Assembly (NCBI GenBank): GCA_903887325.1
Contig: CAISPG010000125.1
Location: 1 to 64,000, forward strand
Source: an uncultured Burkholderiales bacterium
GTDB lineage: Bacteria; Pseudomonadota; Gammaproteobacteria; Burkholderiales; Burkholderiaceae_C
Reading direction: 5' to 3'
DNA: 64,000 nucleotides
Below are positions 17,576-27,331 of this stretch, one piece after another. The translations under genes were made by a program, and so were the position numbers. The notes under the pieces were generated by a model. The model searched no databases. It saw nothing but the letters and a program-made list of their open reading frames with translations, and had not been told where the DNA came from. How positions within the stretch are numbered: the first letter of the stretch is position 1; the number at the start of each line of letters is the position of its first letter.

Positions 17576-18348
17576 TCAACCGAGTGACGGCGAAACACCA
17601 GCGCGTCTGGCTTGGACACATCGGGTGCAAAGGCATAGCCTTCCAAATTGAAAGCCTGCAAAGCCGCAGGCGTTTTGATCTGGTGTTGAACGGCAAAGCG
17701 CGCCATCAATCCGCGTGCGCGTTTGGCGAAAAAACTGATGATCTTGTATTGCCCGTTTTTGTGATCTTGAAATACGCATTCGATCACGCGTGCCTGCAAG
17801 GTTTTGCGATCTACCGACTTGAAATACTCTTGAGAAGCAAGATTCACAATGACAGGGTCTGTTTGTCCGACCAGTTGTTCATTCAGGTAATCGGCGATTT
17901 GCGTTCCCCAGAACTGGTACAGGTTATTTTTTTTGCCGTGCTTGAGCGAGGTGCCCATTTCTAAGCGATAGGGCTGCATCAAATCCAGCGGTCTGAGCAC
18001 ACCATACAAACCACTGAGAATCGCCACATGGTCTTGTGCCCATTGCAAGTCTTTGGGTTTGAGGGTTTTGGCGTCCAGGCCTTCGTACACATCGCCATTA
18101 AAGGCCAGCACGGCGGGGCGCGCATTGTTCGAGGTGAATAAGGGTGTCCAGGCTTTGTATCTGTCCACATTGAGCTTGGACAAGGTCTCGCTCAAGTCCA
18201 TCAGCTCGGCAATTTGCTTAGGCGTTTTTTTCTTCAGCGTGGCGATCAACTCGGATGACTGCGCCACAAACTGAGGCTGTGTGGCAGTGACGGCGGGTAA
18301 AGCTGACTCGTAGTCTAGCGATTTGGCAGGGGAAAGTAAGAACAACAT
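17572..18348 (-). CDS. yaaA: Peroxide-stress protein YaaA (DUF328)
   Basis: A 258-residue cytosolic protein of the YaaA family, which limits damage from iron and hydrogen peroxide in E. coli and binds DNA. The family start MLFLLSPAKSLDY is exact, and FNGDVYEGLDA, LSGLYGVLRPLD and FFAKRARGLMARF follow in the expected order. It is the first gene of the operon with the hydrolase and queF. Upstream on the same strand lie DUF3501 and rubrerythrin, another peroxide-linked unit, so a shared oxidative-stress theme is plausible. Confidence 0.93.
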   Translation of the reverse strand: MLFLLSPAKSLDYESALPAVTATQPQFVAQSSELIATLKKKTPKQIAELMDLSETLSKLNVDRYKAWTPLFTSNNARPAVLAFNGDVYEGLDAKTLKPKDLQWAQDHVAILSGLYGVLRPLDLMQPYRLEMGTSLKHGKKNNLYQFWGTQIADYLNEQLVGQTDPVIVNLASQEYFKSVDRKTLQARVIECVFQDHKNGQYKIISFFAKRARGLMARFAVQHQIKTPAALQAFNLEGYAFAPDVSKPDALVFRRHSVD

Positions 18349-18355
18349 CCGGTGA

Positions 18356-18946
18356 TTATTTCAAATCCCCGGCCAGTGATGCCAAAGCCTGGTCGGCGAT
18401 CTGCGTGTGGGCCGGGTAGTTGGTATGGTCGCAGCCCAGCTTAACAGCTGCCCCGGCCATGATGGCGGCTTTGGTGGCCGGATCAAATTCAAACCTCACA
18501 AAGTGAACCGCCGAGGTTTTTTCATCGTTCTCGCGGTCCAGGTCTTCGTCTGCAATCGCATACACACGCGCATGGCCTTCGACTTCGATGAACATGCGGT
18601 CTTCAACGCCGATGAGTCGAGCGAGTTCGCGCTTGCGTTCGTTCACATCCGGGTACTCGATCAGCATGGTGGCTTTCCAGTTGCTGCCCTCAGGCACCAG
18701 CGGCGCATATGCATCGATTTCCTGCTGTATGCCTTCTTCTTCAAAGATTTTTTCAATACGCAGCATCTCTTGAATTTGGTAGCGGATAGTCTTCTCGCTC
18801 TCAAACTGCAAAGTGATGTGCTCGCCCAAATGCACAGAGCGCAGTTTGCGGTGCGCCAATACCTTGGCCTTGTGCGTCTTGCGAAATTTGCTGTAAGCCT
18901 CTAAACCCATGAGGTTGTCGGCAGTGATGTTTCCAGTGATTTGCAT
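18356..18946 (-). CDS. DUF3501 family protein of the rubrerythrin operon
   Basis: A 196-residue protein of DUF3501, a family of unknown function nearly always encoded with rubrerythrin and a two-cluster Fe-S protein. Family features are the N-terminal LMGLEAYSKFRKTHK, an acidic helix RIEKIFEEEGIQQEIDAY and the segment VHFVRFEFDP. It has no transmembrane segment. ATG 18946 was chosen; AGAGAA precedes it. The long inverted repeat at 18978-19043 separates it from the Fe-S gene, so mRNA processing or attenuation may lower its expression. Confidence 0.85.
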   Translation of the reverse strand: MQITGNITADNLMGLEAYSKFRKTHKAKVLAHRKLRSVHLGEHITLQFESEKTIRYQIQEMLRIEKIFEEEGIQQEIDAYAPLVPEGSNWKATMLIEYPDVNERKRELARLIGVEDRMFIEVEGHARVYAIADEDLDRENDEKTSAVHFVRFEFDPATKAAIMAGAAVKLGCDHTNYPAHTQIADQALASLAGDLK

Positions 18947-18977
18947 ATGCGTTTCTCTTTTCACAAAACAGTTGAGG

Positions 18978-19043
18978 TAATTGGGGTCAGGTTCCAATTA
19001 CTACAATTAATTCGCTGAATTAATTGGAACCTGACCCCAATTA
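18978..19043. repeat. Perfect 23-bp inverted repeat with a nested 9-bp inverted repeat (REP-like)
   Basis: Arm 18978-19000 begins TAATTGGGGTCAGG, and arm 19021-19043 is its exact reverse complement; the spacer is 20 bp. Inside, AATTAATTC (19005-19013) and GAATTAATT (19017-19025) form a second perfect hairpin that overlaps the right arm, so two alternative folds exist. It begins 3 bp past the Fe-S gene stop. The GGGGTCAGGTTCCAATT core resembles repetitive extragenic palindromes seen in many proteobacteria, often linked to REP-associated transposases. No transposase is in the window. Confidence 0.9.
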
Positions 19044-19045
19044 CT

Positions 19046-20395
19046 CTATTTCAAGCCGTAAGCTTTGGCCACCAGACTGAGGGGGTGTTGCAACTCCGGC
19101 ACCGCTTGACCGTTGGCCTCAAAGCCCTGGGCGATATGGTGGCCGCCCAGCGGGCAGTCTGAGCTGATGTAGTCAGGCTTGCTGCCGTCTTTCATGGTGG
19201 CCATGGCCTTGACCACGGGTTTGCCGATTTTCATGGCGTAAGCGTGCGTGGCTTTTTTCACGCCATAAGTACCTGCGTGACCGGAACAACGCTCCACCGT
19301 GTTGATGGTGGTGTCCGGAATCATTTTCAGCATTTCTTCGGTTTTCTTGCCGATGTTTTGCACCCGCCCATGGCAAGGGATTTGGTAGCTGACATTGCCC
19401 AGGCTTTCAGGAAATTCTGTTTTCAACAAACCGTCACGCTTGCGCGCCATCAGGTACTCAAACGGATCCCACATGTGTTCTTTGACCAGTTGGGTCTCGG
19501 CGTCATCCGGGTACATCAAGGGCAACTCTTGTTTGAACATCAAGGTACAGGAAGGGACAGCGCTCAAAATCGCATAGCCGTCGCGCGCGTATTTGGCCAG
19601 CACGGGCATGTTGATTTTTTTGTTTTCATCCACTGATTGCAGATCGCCCAACTCCAGCTTGGGCATGCCGCAGCATTTTTCCTTGGAGACGAGCTCGTAA
19701 GGAATATCGTTGTGGTCGAGAATTTTCAACAGGTCCATCCCTATGCCGGGTTCGTTGTAGTTCACATAGCAAGTGGCATAGATGACGACCTTGCCGGGTG
19801 TTTTCTCACCATTCACCACTTTGCTGGCTTTGGCCTTCGGGGCAGAGGAACGGAATTTTTTGCTTGCCAGTTCGGGCAGCCACGCTTCTTTGTCAACGCC
19901 GAGTGTGGACTCCATGACTGATCGCGCCATGCCTGTTTTGTTGATGGCGTTAACAGCTTGCACCATGATAGGAATACCGGCGAACTGTCCGTGCACATCG
20001 GTAGAAGCCAGGAATTTTTCGCCTATAGAAACCTCACCTTTTTGAAACTTGATCGCCTTGGCGCGCAACATGGTGTGGGGGAAATCCAGGTTCCATTCGT
20101 GCGGCGGAACATACGGACACTTGGTCAAATAGCACAGGTCACACAAGTAGCACTGGTCCACCACTTTCCAATAGTCCTGCTTGTTGACACCATCCAACTC
20201 CAAGGTCGGGCTTTCGTCAACCAGATCGAACAAAGTGGGGAACGAGCCGCACAAACTGACACAGCGACGGCAGCCGTGGCAGATGTCAAAAATGCGCTCC
20301 ATTTCGGTGAAGCAGGCTTCTTCGTTGTAAAAATCCGGGTTCAACCAATCAAGCGGGTGGCGTGTCGGTGCTTCAAGACTGCCTTCGCGAGCCAT
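19046..20395 (-). CDS. GlpC/heterodisulfide-reductase-like Fe-S protein
   Basis: A 449-residue soluble protein with two ferredoxin-type clusters: Cys39, 42, 45, 49 (CHGCRRCVSLC) and Cys82, 85, 88, 93 (CYLCDLCYLTKC). The C-terminal half carries a CCG-type domain with Cys241-Cys242 (EKCCGMP) and a second degenerate copy (ERCSGHAG). These domains occur in GlpC and HdrB and bind further Fe-S clusters. It probably hands electrons to the rubrerythrin encoded upstream, which has no rubredoxin domain of its own. The substrate is unknown; glycerol-3-phosphate is unlikely because glpA/B are absent. Confidence 0.85.
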   Translation of the reverse strand: MAREGSLEAPTRHPLDWLNPDFYNEEACFTEMERIFDICHGCRRCVSLCGSFPTLFDLVDESPTLELDGVNKQDYWKVVDQCYLCDLCYLTKCPYVPPHEWNLDFPHTMLRAKAIKFQKGEVSIGEKFLASTDVHGQFAGIPIMVQAVNAINKTGMARSVMESTLGVDKEAWLPELASKKFRSSAPKAKASKVVNGEKTPGKVVIYATCYVNYNEPGIGMDLLKILDHNDIPYELVSKEKCCGMPKLELGDLQSVDENKKINMPVLAKYARDGYAILSAVPSCTLMFKQELPLMYPDDAETQLVKEHMWDPFEYLMARKRDGLLKTEFPESLGNVSYQIPCHGRVQNIGKKTEEMLKMIPDTTINTVERCSGHAGTYGVKKATHAYAMKIGKPVVKAMATMKDGSKPDYISSDCPLGGHHIAQGFEANGQAVPELQHPLSLVAKAYGLK

Positions 20396-20523
20396 GTGTG
20401 TGTCCTTGTGTATGCAGGTGTGAAACGTAACAGGCTGCTGTGGCGCACAGCAAGTCGCCCGGCATTCAGAGAAAGGCGCTGCCTTGAAACAGGCAACGCC
20501 CTGCGCTTAATACCGGATCAGTA

Positions 20524-20946
20524 TCAATCGACCAGTTCAGCCAAAGCCTTGGCGTAACGGTTGGCGTGTGAACGCTCAGCCTTGGCCAGGGTTTCAAACC
20601 AGTCGGCGATTTCGTCGTGGCCTTCGTCGCGTGCGGTTTTGGCCATCCCAGGGTACATGTCGGTGTACTCGTGGGTTTCGCCGGCAACTGCCGCTTTCAG
20701 GTTGTCACGGGTAGCACCAATCGGCAAGCCGGTGGCCGGGTCGCCGCACTGCTCGAGCCACTCGAGGTGGCCGTGGGCGTGTCCGGTTTCGCCTTCGGCG
20801 GTGGAGCGGAACAGCGCTGCCACGTCGTTTTGACCTTCAATATCGGCCTTGTTTGCGAAATACAGGTAACGGCGGTTGGCCTGTGACTCGCCTGCGAAAG
20901 CGGCCTTCAGGTTTTCTTCCGTCTTAGAGCCTTTGAGAGCTGACAT
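20524..20946 (-). CDS. Rubrerythrin-like diiron protein without a rubredoxin domain
   Basis: A 140-residue four-helix diiron protein. Two ExxH-type iron-binding elements are seen, [10 protein letters not shown] and [11 protein letters not shown], with further glutamates in [11 protein letters not shown] and AGETHEYTD. Rubrerythrins reduce hydrogen peroxide to water. The usual C-terminal CxxC rubredoxin domain is missing, so an external electron donor is needed; the Fe-S protein downstream is the obvious candidate. ATG 20946 has AGGAGA 6 bp upstream. It leads the operon with the Fe-S and DUF3501 genes. Confidence 0.9.
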   Translation of the reverse strand: MSALKGSKTEENLKAAFAGESQANRRYLYFANKADIEGQNDVAALFRSTAEGETGHAHGHLEWLEQCGDPATGLPIGATRDNLKAAVAGETHEYTDMYPGMAKTARDEGHDEIADWFETLAKAERSHANRYAKALAELVD

Positions 20947-21247
20947 GAGGAATCTCCTATAGTTGATGAAAATGCTCCGGCGCAATAGGCCAAAGTCAAC
21001 CCATAGGTTAGCCTGTAAACCACGCAAGTCCAATGGCTTGTTTCAATCCCCTGAATTGACTCAGGCTATAGAAACTGAAGTTTGCACTCAATACACTAAT
21101 CATGTCTATGAGTTATTTCATACTCACTTCTGCGCCACAGGTACCCAAGAGACGCTGAGTCTGCTTGTATTGAAAGGCATCACATACGCGCGTCTGTTTG
21201 CTGACTATCCTCCAGTAAACTGAATTCAATCCTGAGGAAACCCTTTC
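20947..21247. other. Divergent 301-bp intergenic region between rubrerythrin and VOC genes
   Basis: It contains the ribosome-binding sites of both flanking genes. A TTGACT faces rubrerythrin (20994-20999, minus) and another faces the VOC gene (21056-21061, plus); neither has a convincing -10 at 16-18 bp. I see no RNA gene and no believable small ORF. Confidence 0.5.
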
Positions 21248-21790
21248 ATGGCCGATCTGAACTCCTTGCCTGCGCCCGCCAAAGTTTTGCAACTGCACCA
21301 CTACGCTTACCGCGCGCGGGATGCAGAGGAAACCCGGCACTTCTACGAAGACATTCTGGGCTTACCGCTTTATCACATGATTCAAAGCGACCATGTGCCA
21401 AGCACCGGCGAATACTGCCCATACACGCATTTCTTTTTCCGCTTGCAAGATGGTTCGTTCATCGCGTTTTTTGACCTCGGCGACGACATCGCAGCACTGC
21501 CCTCGCCGAATACGCCGACTTGGGTCAACCACATCGCCTTTCGCGTGGAAAACATTCAGGCGTTGCAAGACAGCAAGACGCGTTTGCAGGCGCACGGCAT
21601 TGAAGTGCTGGGCATCACGGATCACCGCGTATTCAAAAGCATTTATTTTTTCGATCCCAACGGCATCCGCTTGGAACTCAGCGCTCAAGTCGCGCCGCCT
21701 GAACAAATGCACAGCGAAAGCTTGGATGTGCGCGCTCAGTTAGATGCATGGACTCAGCAAAAACGCGAGCGCAAGCAACAACGTGGCTAA
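21248..21790 (+). CDS. VOC-superfamily (glyoxalase/dioxygenase fold) protein
   Basis: A 180-residue vicinal-oxygen-chelate protein. The N-terminal repeat LHHYAYRARDAEETRHFYEDILGLPL carries a metal-ligand His; WVNHIAFRVEN supplies a second His, and NGIRLELS the acidic ligand. Members are dioxygenases, isomerases or lyases with a divalent metal. It overlaps the FAD monooxygenase gene by 8 bp, so both probably act on the same, possibly aromatic, substrate. GAGGAAA precedes ATG 21248. Confidence 0.82.
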   Translation: MADLNSLPAPAKVLQLHHYAYRARDAEETRHFYEDILGLPLYHMIQSDHVPSTGEYCPYTHFFFRLQDGSFIAFFDLGDDIAALPSPNTPTWVNHIAFRVENIQALQDSKTRLQAHGIEVLGITDHRVFKSIYFFDPNGIRLELSAQVAPPEQMHSESLDVRAQLDAWTQQKRERKQQRG

Positions 21791-23459
21791 ATCCAAATCC
21801 TCCCCGGTATATGCATTGCCTGAATACGCGTTTGTGCCACCGCCAGAGATCAAAAGCGGTGAAGTCAAAAAACATCCCGTCGTCATCGTAGGCGCTGGTT
21901 TAAGCGGGCTGACATTGGCCTGCAAACTCGCACATCTAGGCATTACTGCGGTGTTGCTGGACGAGGACAACACGGTCGGTGTGAAAGGCGCATCGTCACG
22001 CGGCATTTGTTACACCCAACAGTCATTAGAAATTTTTGCTCGTCTGGGTATTTATGAACGTATCGCCGCCAAAGGCGTGGCCTGGCAGATCGGCCGCACC
22101 TTTGCCGGTGACGACGAGGTGTTCTCTTTTGATTTAAGCGAACGCCGCCATTTCTCCAGCAGCAGCCAACCGCCTTTCATCAATATCCAGCAGTTTTACA
22201 TAGAGATGTATCTGGTAGAGCGCATTATTGAACTCAACAAGCAGGCCCCGTTGATTGATTTACGCTGGTGCAACAAAGTAAGCGGTTTTTCGCAAAACGA
22301 AGAAGAAGCCACGCTGCAAGTGCAAACACCTGCGGGTAATTATTCGCTGCAAGCCAGCCATGTGATCGATGCCAGTGGCTCGCACACCCCGTTTCACGAC
22401 TGGGTAGGAGCAAGCATGGACAGCAAGCGCGGCGACGACCGCTGGTGTATTGCCGATGTGCGCTTCAAACACACGCCCCCGACTGAACGTCATACTTGGA
22501 TTGAGGCACCGTTCAACGACAACCGCGCGGTCTGGCAGCATTTGATGGGCGACGATGTCTGGCGTATCGATTACCAAATGGCGCCTGACGCAGACCCGGC
22601 CTATGTCAGCCGCGAAGACGTGGTGCGCGAACGTCTGGCCAAACAATTTGGCGCTGATGTGGAATGCGACATTGTCTGGGTAGGACCCTATGCCTATAAA
22701 TCACAATGTTTGCACCGTTTGCACCACGGGCGCGTTTTTTTCATGGGCGACACCGCCAAAGTGGTGAGCCCGTTTGGCGCACGTGGCGGCAACACCGGTA
22801 TTGCTGACGCAGACAATCTGGCCTGGAAACTGGCAAGCGTTTTGCGCGGACAGGCTGCGCCGGTTTTGTTAAACAGTTACAACCAGGAACGCTTGCAGGC
22901 GGCGCAACGAAACGTACAAGTCACCAACCGCACCGCGCGTTATTTGCGCGCACCCGGCGGCATGGAACGTGTTTTTCGCACGGCCACCATCGGTCTGGCA
23001 AAAGAACATGCATTTGCCAAAGCATTGATCAACACCGGGCGCATGGCTGAAGCCAACCGCTATGACATGTCGGATGTGTGTGACGTTGATGGCGGATTCA
23101 TGGTGCAAAACGCTGCCATCCATTACAACTCGGAACAATCCGGCTCGCTCTGCGATCTGCTGCAATGGGCCGACGGCCGTCTGTTGTTGCTGGTCTTTGG
23201 GGAACTCGGCCGCAAAGACATGGCCAAGCTTCAGTCCCTGAGCGCGCTGGCAGCGGTGAACGTGGTGCAAGTGGTCCATAAAAAGCGTGCGCAAGCGACT
23301 GAGCATGTGATTGACCCGCATAAAACCTTAAGACGCGCTTGTCACGCAGAAAAAGCACAATGGGCATTGTTGCGACCGGACGCTTACCTTGCAGCCAAGG
23401 GCAAGTCGCTGAATGCACAACTGGTCAAGGCCCTGGCAACTGCGCTGGCCTTGCATTGA
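21783..23459 (+). CDS. FAD-dependent aromatic-type monooxygenase
   Basis: A 558-residue group A flavoprotein hydroxylase. The FAD motif VGAGLSGL is near 37-43, and the second FAD motif FMGDTAKVVSPFGARGGNTG near 320 is of the type GDxAHxxxPxGxxGxN, with Lys in place of the usual His. ADADNLAWKLA follows. Such enzymes hydroxylate phenols and similar compounds with NAD(P)H and O2. I chose GTG 21783, which overlaps the VOC stop; the in-frame ATG 21744 would add 13 unconserved residues. The VOC partner could open or rearrange the product, but the pathway is not identified. Confidence 0.8.
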   Translation: MAKSKSSPVYALPEYAFVPPPEIKSGEVKKHPVVIVGAGLSGLTLACKLAHLGITAVLLDEDNTVGVKGASSRGICYTQQSLEIFARLGIYERIAAKGVAWQIGRTFAGDDEVFSFDLSERRHFSSSSQPPFINIQQFYIEMYLVERIIELNKQAPLIDLRWCNKVSGFSQNEEEATLQVQTPAGNYSLQASHVIDASGSHTPFHDWVGASMDSKRGDDRWCIADVRFKHTPPTERHTWIEAPFNDNRAVWQHLMGDDVWRIDYQMAPDADPAYVSREDVVRERLAKQFGADVECDIVWVGPYAYKSQCLHRLHHGRVFFMGDTAKVVSPFGARGGNTGIADADNLAWKLASVLRGQAAPVLLNSYNQERLQAAQRNVQVTNRTARYLRAPGGMERVFRTATIGLAKEHAFAKALINTGRMAEANRYDMSDVCDVDGGFMVQNAAIHYNSEQSGSLCDLLQWADGRLLLLVFGELGRKDMAKLQSLSALAAVNVVQVVHKKRAQATEHVIDPHKTLRRACHAEKAQWALLRPDAYLAAKGKSLNAQLVKALATALALH

Positions 23460-23482
23460 CAATTGACACACAGGAAATCACC

Positions 23483-24139
23483 ATGAGCACCCATTTGAAA
23501 ATAGATTTTGTGTCTGATGTGGCCTGTCCGTGGTGCGCGGTCGGCCTGGGCGCGCTAGAACAAGCGCTTGATGAGTTACAAAACGAAGTAACCGCAGACC
23601 TGCACTTTCAACCGTTTGAACTCAACCCTAACATGCCACCCGGCGGCGAAGACCTGGTCGAGCATCTGGGCAAAAAGTACGGTTCCACTGCCGAGCAGCA
23701 ATCACAGATGTACCAGAACATCAAGGCGCGCGGCGCAGAAGTCGGGTTTGTATTTCACCCGGTCGGGCGCGGCCGCATATTCAACACCTTTGATTCTCAC
23801 CGTTTGCTGCACTGGGCCGAGGTGACTGGCGGTGCTGACGCACAGCGCCGCTTGAAAAAGGCTTTGCTCAATGCCTACCAAGGTCGCGGTGAAGTCATTG
23901 ACTCCCATGACGTGCTGCTGAATATCGTTCAGGCTGAAGGGATGGATGTGGAATCTGCAATGGAGATTTTGCAAACCGATACCTATGCAGAAGAAGTACG
24001 GGCCAAAGAACATTTCTACACCAGCGCCGGTATTCATTCGGTACCTGCTGTCATCATCAACGACAAGCATTTGATATCCGGTGGCCAACCGGCCGAGGTA
24101 TTTACCAACGCCTTAAGACAGATTGCCGCCGGGGCCTGA
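23483..24139 (+). CDS. DsbA-family oxidoreductase, FrnE-like
   Basis: A 218-residue thioredoxin-fold protein with an all-helical insertion. The active site CPWC is in SDVACPWCAVGLG near residues 12-20, and the cis-Pro loop is SVPAVIIND. There is no signal peptide, so it works in the cytosol, as FrnE-type proteins do; some act as disulfide isomerases or 2-hydroxychromene-like isomerases. CAGGAAA supports ATG 23483. It follows the monooxygenase by 23 bp and is likely in the same transcript. Confidence 0.85.
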   Translation: MSTHLKIDFVSDVACPWCAVGLGALEQALDELQNEVTADLHFQPFELNPNMPPGGEDLVEHLGKKYGSTAEQQSQMYQNIKARGAEVGFVFHPVGRGRIFNTFDSHRLLHWAEVTGGADAQRRLKKALLNAYQGRGEVIDSHDVLLNIVQAEGMDVESAMEILQTDTYAEEVRAKEHFYTSAGIHSVPAVIINDKHLISGGQPAEVFTNALRQIAAGA

Positions 24140-24258
24140 AAGCACTTGTATTTTCAAGCCGGCGCTTGAATCTGCTTAGGCTCTGTCACTCGCTAAAATG
24201 GTCTTCCATTTGATATACACAATCCGGTGCTTACCCGGTTTGTTCATGCGAAACACTT

Positions 24259-27200
24259 ATGACCAGCCCAAGCGCACAACCCGGCTTAGACAGCCTGTCC
24301 AAATCTTTTGAACCCGCAACTCTTGAGACCCATTGGGGCCCTGAGTGGGAAAAACGCGGTTACGGCATTGCCGGCTACCGTGGAACAGGCGCACCTGTGT
24401 CCGGCCAGGCTTCGTTTGCCATTCAGCTGCCGCCACCGAATGTGACCGGCACCTTGCACATGGGCCACGCGTTCAACCAGACCATCATGGACAGCTTGAC
24501 GCGCTACCACCGCATGTCTGGCTTTAACACCGCTTGGATACCCGGCACAGACCACGCGGGCATTGCCACGCAAATCGTGGTGGAACGGCAGTTGCAAGGC
24601 CAAGGCATCAACCGGCACGACATGGGCCCCACGCCAGCCGAAGCGCGTAAAAATTTCATTGCCAAAGTATGGGAATGGAAAGAGCAATCTGGCAACACCA
24701 TCACGCAGCAAATGCGCCGCATGGGCGACAGCGTGGACTGGAGCCGCGAATACTTCACCATGGACGACAAACTCTCGCCGGTGGTCACCGACACGTTTGT
24801 GCGTTTGTACGATCAAGGTTTGATTTACCGTGGCAAGCGCTTGGTGAGTTGGGATCCGGTGCTCATGAGTGCGGTGTCAGACTTGGAAGTTGAAAGTGAA
24901 GAAGAAGAAGGTCACTTGTGGCATATCTGTTACCCGTTTGTGAACGGCCCACAGCTGGTTGACGGTCAGACTGCCAAGGGATTGGTGGTCGCCACGACGC
25001 GGCCTGAAACCATGCTGGGTGACGTAGCCGTCATGGTCAACCCCGAAGATGATCGCTACAAACACCTGATCGGTCAGCAAGTGCATTTGCCATTGTGTGA
25101 CCGCACTGTAACGGTGATTGCTGATGATTATGTGGACAAGGCTTTCGGCACCGGCGTGGTCAAAGTCACACCCGCGCATGATGCGAACGACTATGCAGTG
25201 GGTCAGCGTCACCAATTACCAATGATAGGCATCTTGAATCTGGATGTGACGGTGAATGAGTTGGCACCGGAAAAATACCGTGGCATGGATCGCTTTGTGG
25301 CGCGCAAAGCCATCGTCGCTGACCTGGATGCATTGGGTCTGCTGATTGAAGTGAAGAAACACAAACTGATGGTGCCGCGTTGCGCGCGCACCGGCCAAAT
25401 CATCGAGCCCATGTTGACCGACCAATGGTTTGTCGCCATGAACAAAGTCAGCGATAAAGACCCGACTGGCAAAAGCATTGCCCAAAAAGCCATAGACGTG
25501 GTGCAGTCCGGCGAAGTGAAATTTGTACCTGAAAACTGGATCAACACCTACAACCAGTGGATGAACAACATCACCGATTGGTGTATCAGCCGCCAACTGT
25601 GGTGGGGCCATCAAATTCCGGCCTGGTACGACGAAGACGGTAAGGTCTATGTGGCGCGCAGTGAAGCCGAGGCGCAAGCGCAAGCTCCGGGCAAAAATCT
25701 GCGTCGTGATGAAGACGTGCTCGATACTTGGTATTCATCAGCGCTGGTACCGTTCAGTACATTGGGTTTTAGCACTGATGCAGCAGGCGGTCGCGACGGA
25801 CTCGGCCTGGCTCCCGTTCGCTTCGCGCCCGAAGTCGCTGCGAACAAGTCCATCACACCCACCGCTGCTACCTTACTGAGCGACCATGATTTGTACTTAC
25901 CCAGCAGCGTGCTGGTCACCGGTTACGACATCATCTTTTTCTGGGTGGCGCGCATGATCATGATGACCACGCATTTCACCGGTCGCGTGCCATTCAAGCA
26001 TGTCTATATACACGGTCTGGTGCGCGACGCACAAGGCAAGAAGATGAGCAAATCTGAAGGCAATGTGCTGGACCCGGTGGATTTGATTGACGGCATTGCG
26101 CTCGAACCTTTGCTGGAAAAACGCAGCCAGGGTTTACGCAAACCTGAGACCGCACCTCAGGTGCGCAAAAACACGCAAAAGGAATTTCCAGACGGTATTC
26201 CCCCCTATGGCGCTGACGCGCTGCGGTTTACATTTGCCGCGCTTGCATCCTTGGGAAGAAGCATCAACTTCGATAGCAAACGCTGCGAAGGCTATCGCAA
26301 TTTTTGTAACAAGCTTTGGAATGCCGCGCGCTTTGTGCTGATGAACTGCGAGGGCAAGGACTGCGGCCTCATGGACCATACCAAGGCTGATTGCAAGCCT
26401 GGCGGTAAGGCGCATGGCTATATGCATTTCAGCCAAGCTGATCGCTGGATCAGTTCTTTGCTTCAACAAACCGAAGACCAAGTCGCCAAAGGCTTTGCCG
26501 ACTACCGTTTGGACAATGTGGCCACGGCTGTTTACGAATTTGTCTGGAACGAGTACTGCGACTGGTACCTGGAAATCGCCAAGGTACAAATTCATAACGG
26601 CGACGAATCACAACAACGCGCCACGCGCCGCACCTTGATTCGCACACTCGAAGCCATACTGCGAATGGCACATCCCATCATTCCATTCATCACCGAAGAG
26701 TTGTGGCAAAAAGTCGCACCGGTGGCAGGTATTCCCGGTGCGTCGGTCAGTATTGCGCCCTACCCGGTGGCGCAATTAAATAAGGTCGACACAAACGCAA
26801 TCGACAGCGTCAACCAACTCAAAGCACTGGTCGATGCTTGTCGCAATTTGCGCGGCGAAATGAATGTGTCGCCTGCCACCAAAATGCCTGTGTTCGCCTT
26901 GGGTGACCCGGACTTTATTCGCGCCAACGCCGCTGTGCTCAAAGCCATGGCCAAGCTCAGCGATGTGAAAGTGTATGAAGACGAATCGGCTTGGCAGGCC
27001 GCTGCCCAGTCTGCGCCTGTGGCGGTGGTCGGCAATATCCGCATGTGCCTGTTCATTGAAGTGGATGTGGCTGCTGAAAAAATCCGCCTGTCCAAAGAAG
27101 TGACGCGTTTGGAAACCGAGATCGTCAAAGCCAACGGAAAACTCGGCAATGAAGCGTTTGTGGCGAAAGCGCCGCCAGCGGTTATCACCCAAGAGCGTCA

Positions 27201-27264
27201 GCGATTGGCTGACTTTGAGGCCTTATTGTCCAAAGTGAAAGAACAGTTGCAGCGCTTGAACTGA
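24259..27264 (+). CDS. valS: Valyl-tRNA synthetase
   Basis: A class I aminoacyl-tRNA synthetase of 1001 residues that charges tRNA-Val. HMGH is at 67-70 in [15 protein letters not shown] and KMSKS at about 595-599. The editing domain lies between, and a C-terminal coiled coil (residues about 930-1000, [18 protein letters not shown]) is present. It is about 50 residues longer than E. coli ValS; the extra length lies around 510-545 and in a [21 protein letters not shown] stretch after KMSKS. It is a single-gene unit. Confidence 0.97.
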   Translation: MTSPSAQPGLDSLSKSFEPATLETHWGPEWEKRGYGIAGYRGTGAPVSGQASFAIQLPPPNVTGTLHMGHAFNQTIMDSLTRYHRMSGFNTAWIPGTDHAGIATQIVVERQLQGQGINRHDMGPTPAEARKNFIAKVWEWKEQSGNTITQQMRRMGDSVDWSREYFTMDDKLSPVVTDTFVRLYDQGLIYRGKRLVSWDPVLMSAVSDLEVESEEEEGHLWHICYPFVNGPQLVDGQTAKGLVVATTRPETMLGDVAVMVNPEDDRYKHLIGQQVHLPLCDRTVTVIADDYVDKAFGTGVVKVTPAHDANDYAVGQRHQLPMIGILNLDVTVNELAPEKYRGMDRFVARKAIVADLDALGLLIEVKKHKLMVPRCARTGQIIEPMLTDQWFVAMNKVSDKDPTGKSIAQKAIDVVQSGEVKFVPENWINTYNQWMNNITDWCISRQLWWGHQIPAWYDEDGKVYVARSEAEAQAQAPGKNLRRDEDVLDTWYSSALVPFSTLGFSTDAAGGRDGLGLAPVRFAPEVAANKSITPTAATLLSDHDLYLPSSVLVTGYDIIFFWVARMIMMTTHFTGRVPFKHVYIHGLVRDAQGKKMSKSEGNVLDPVDLIDGIALEPLLEKRSQGLRKPETAPQVRKNTQKEFPDGIPPYGADALRFTFAALASLGRSINFDSKRCEGYRNFCNKLWNAARFVLMNCEGKDCGLMDHTKADCKPGGKAHGYMHFSQADRWISSLLQQTEDQVAKGFADYRLDNVATAVYEFVWNEYCDWYLEIAKVQIHNGDESQQRATRRTLIRTLEAILRMAHPIIPFITEELWQKVAPVAGIPGASVSIAPYPVAQLNKVDTNAIDSVNQLKALVDACRNLRGEMNVSPATKMPVFALGDPDFIRANAAVLKAMAKLSDVKVYEDESAWQAAAQSAPVAVVGNIRMCLFIEVDVAAEKIRLSKEVTRLETEIVKANGKLGNEAFVAKAPPAVITQERQRLADFEALLSKVKEQLQRLN

Positions 27265-27331
27265 CTGTCACTACCACTTGAAGTTTCAAAACCTGCTGAG
27301 TCAGTTTCAGTTCTATTCAAGTCTGAACGGC

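Noticed and set aside
20963..21223. Open frame of 86 codons in the gap between rubrerythrin and the VOC gene
   Set aside because: It starts at TTG, lacks a ribosome site, has no recognisable domain and overlaps the leader region of rubrerythrin. I treat it as non-coding.
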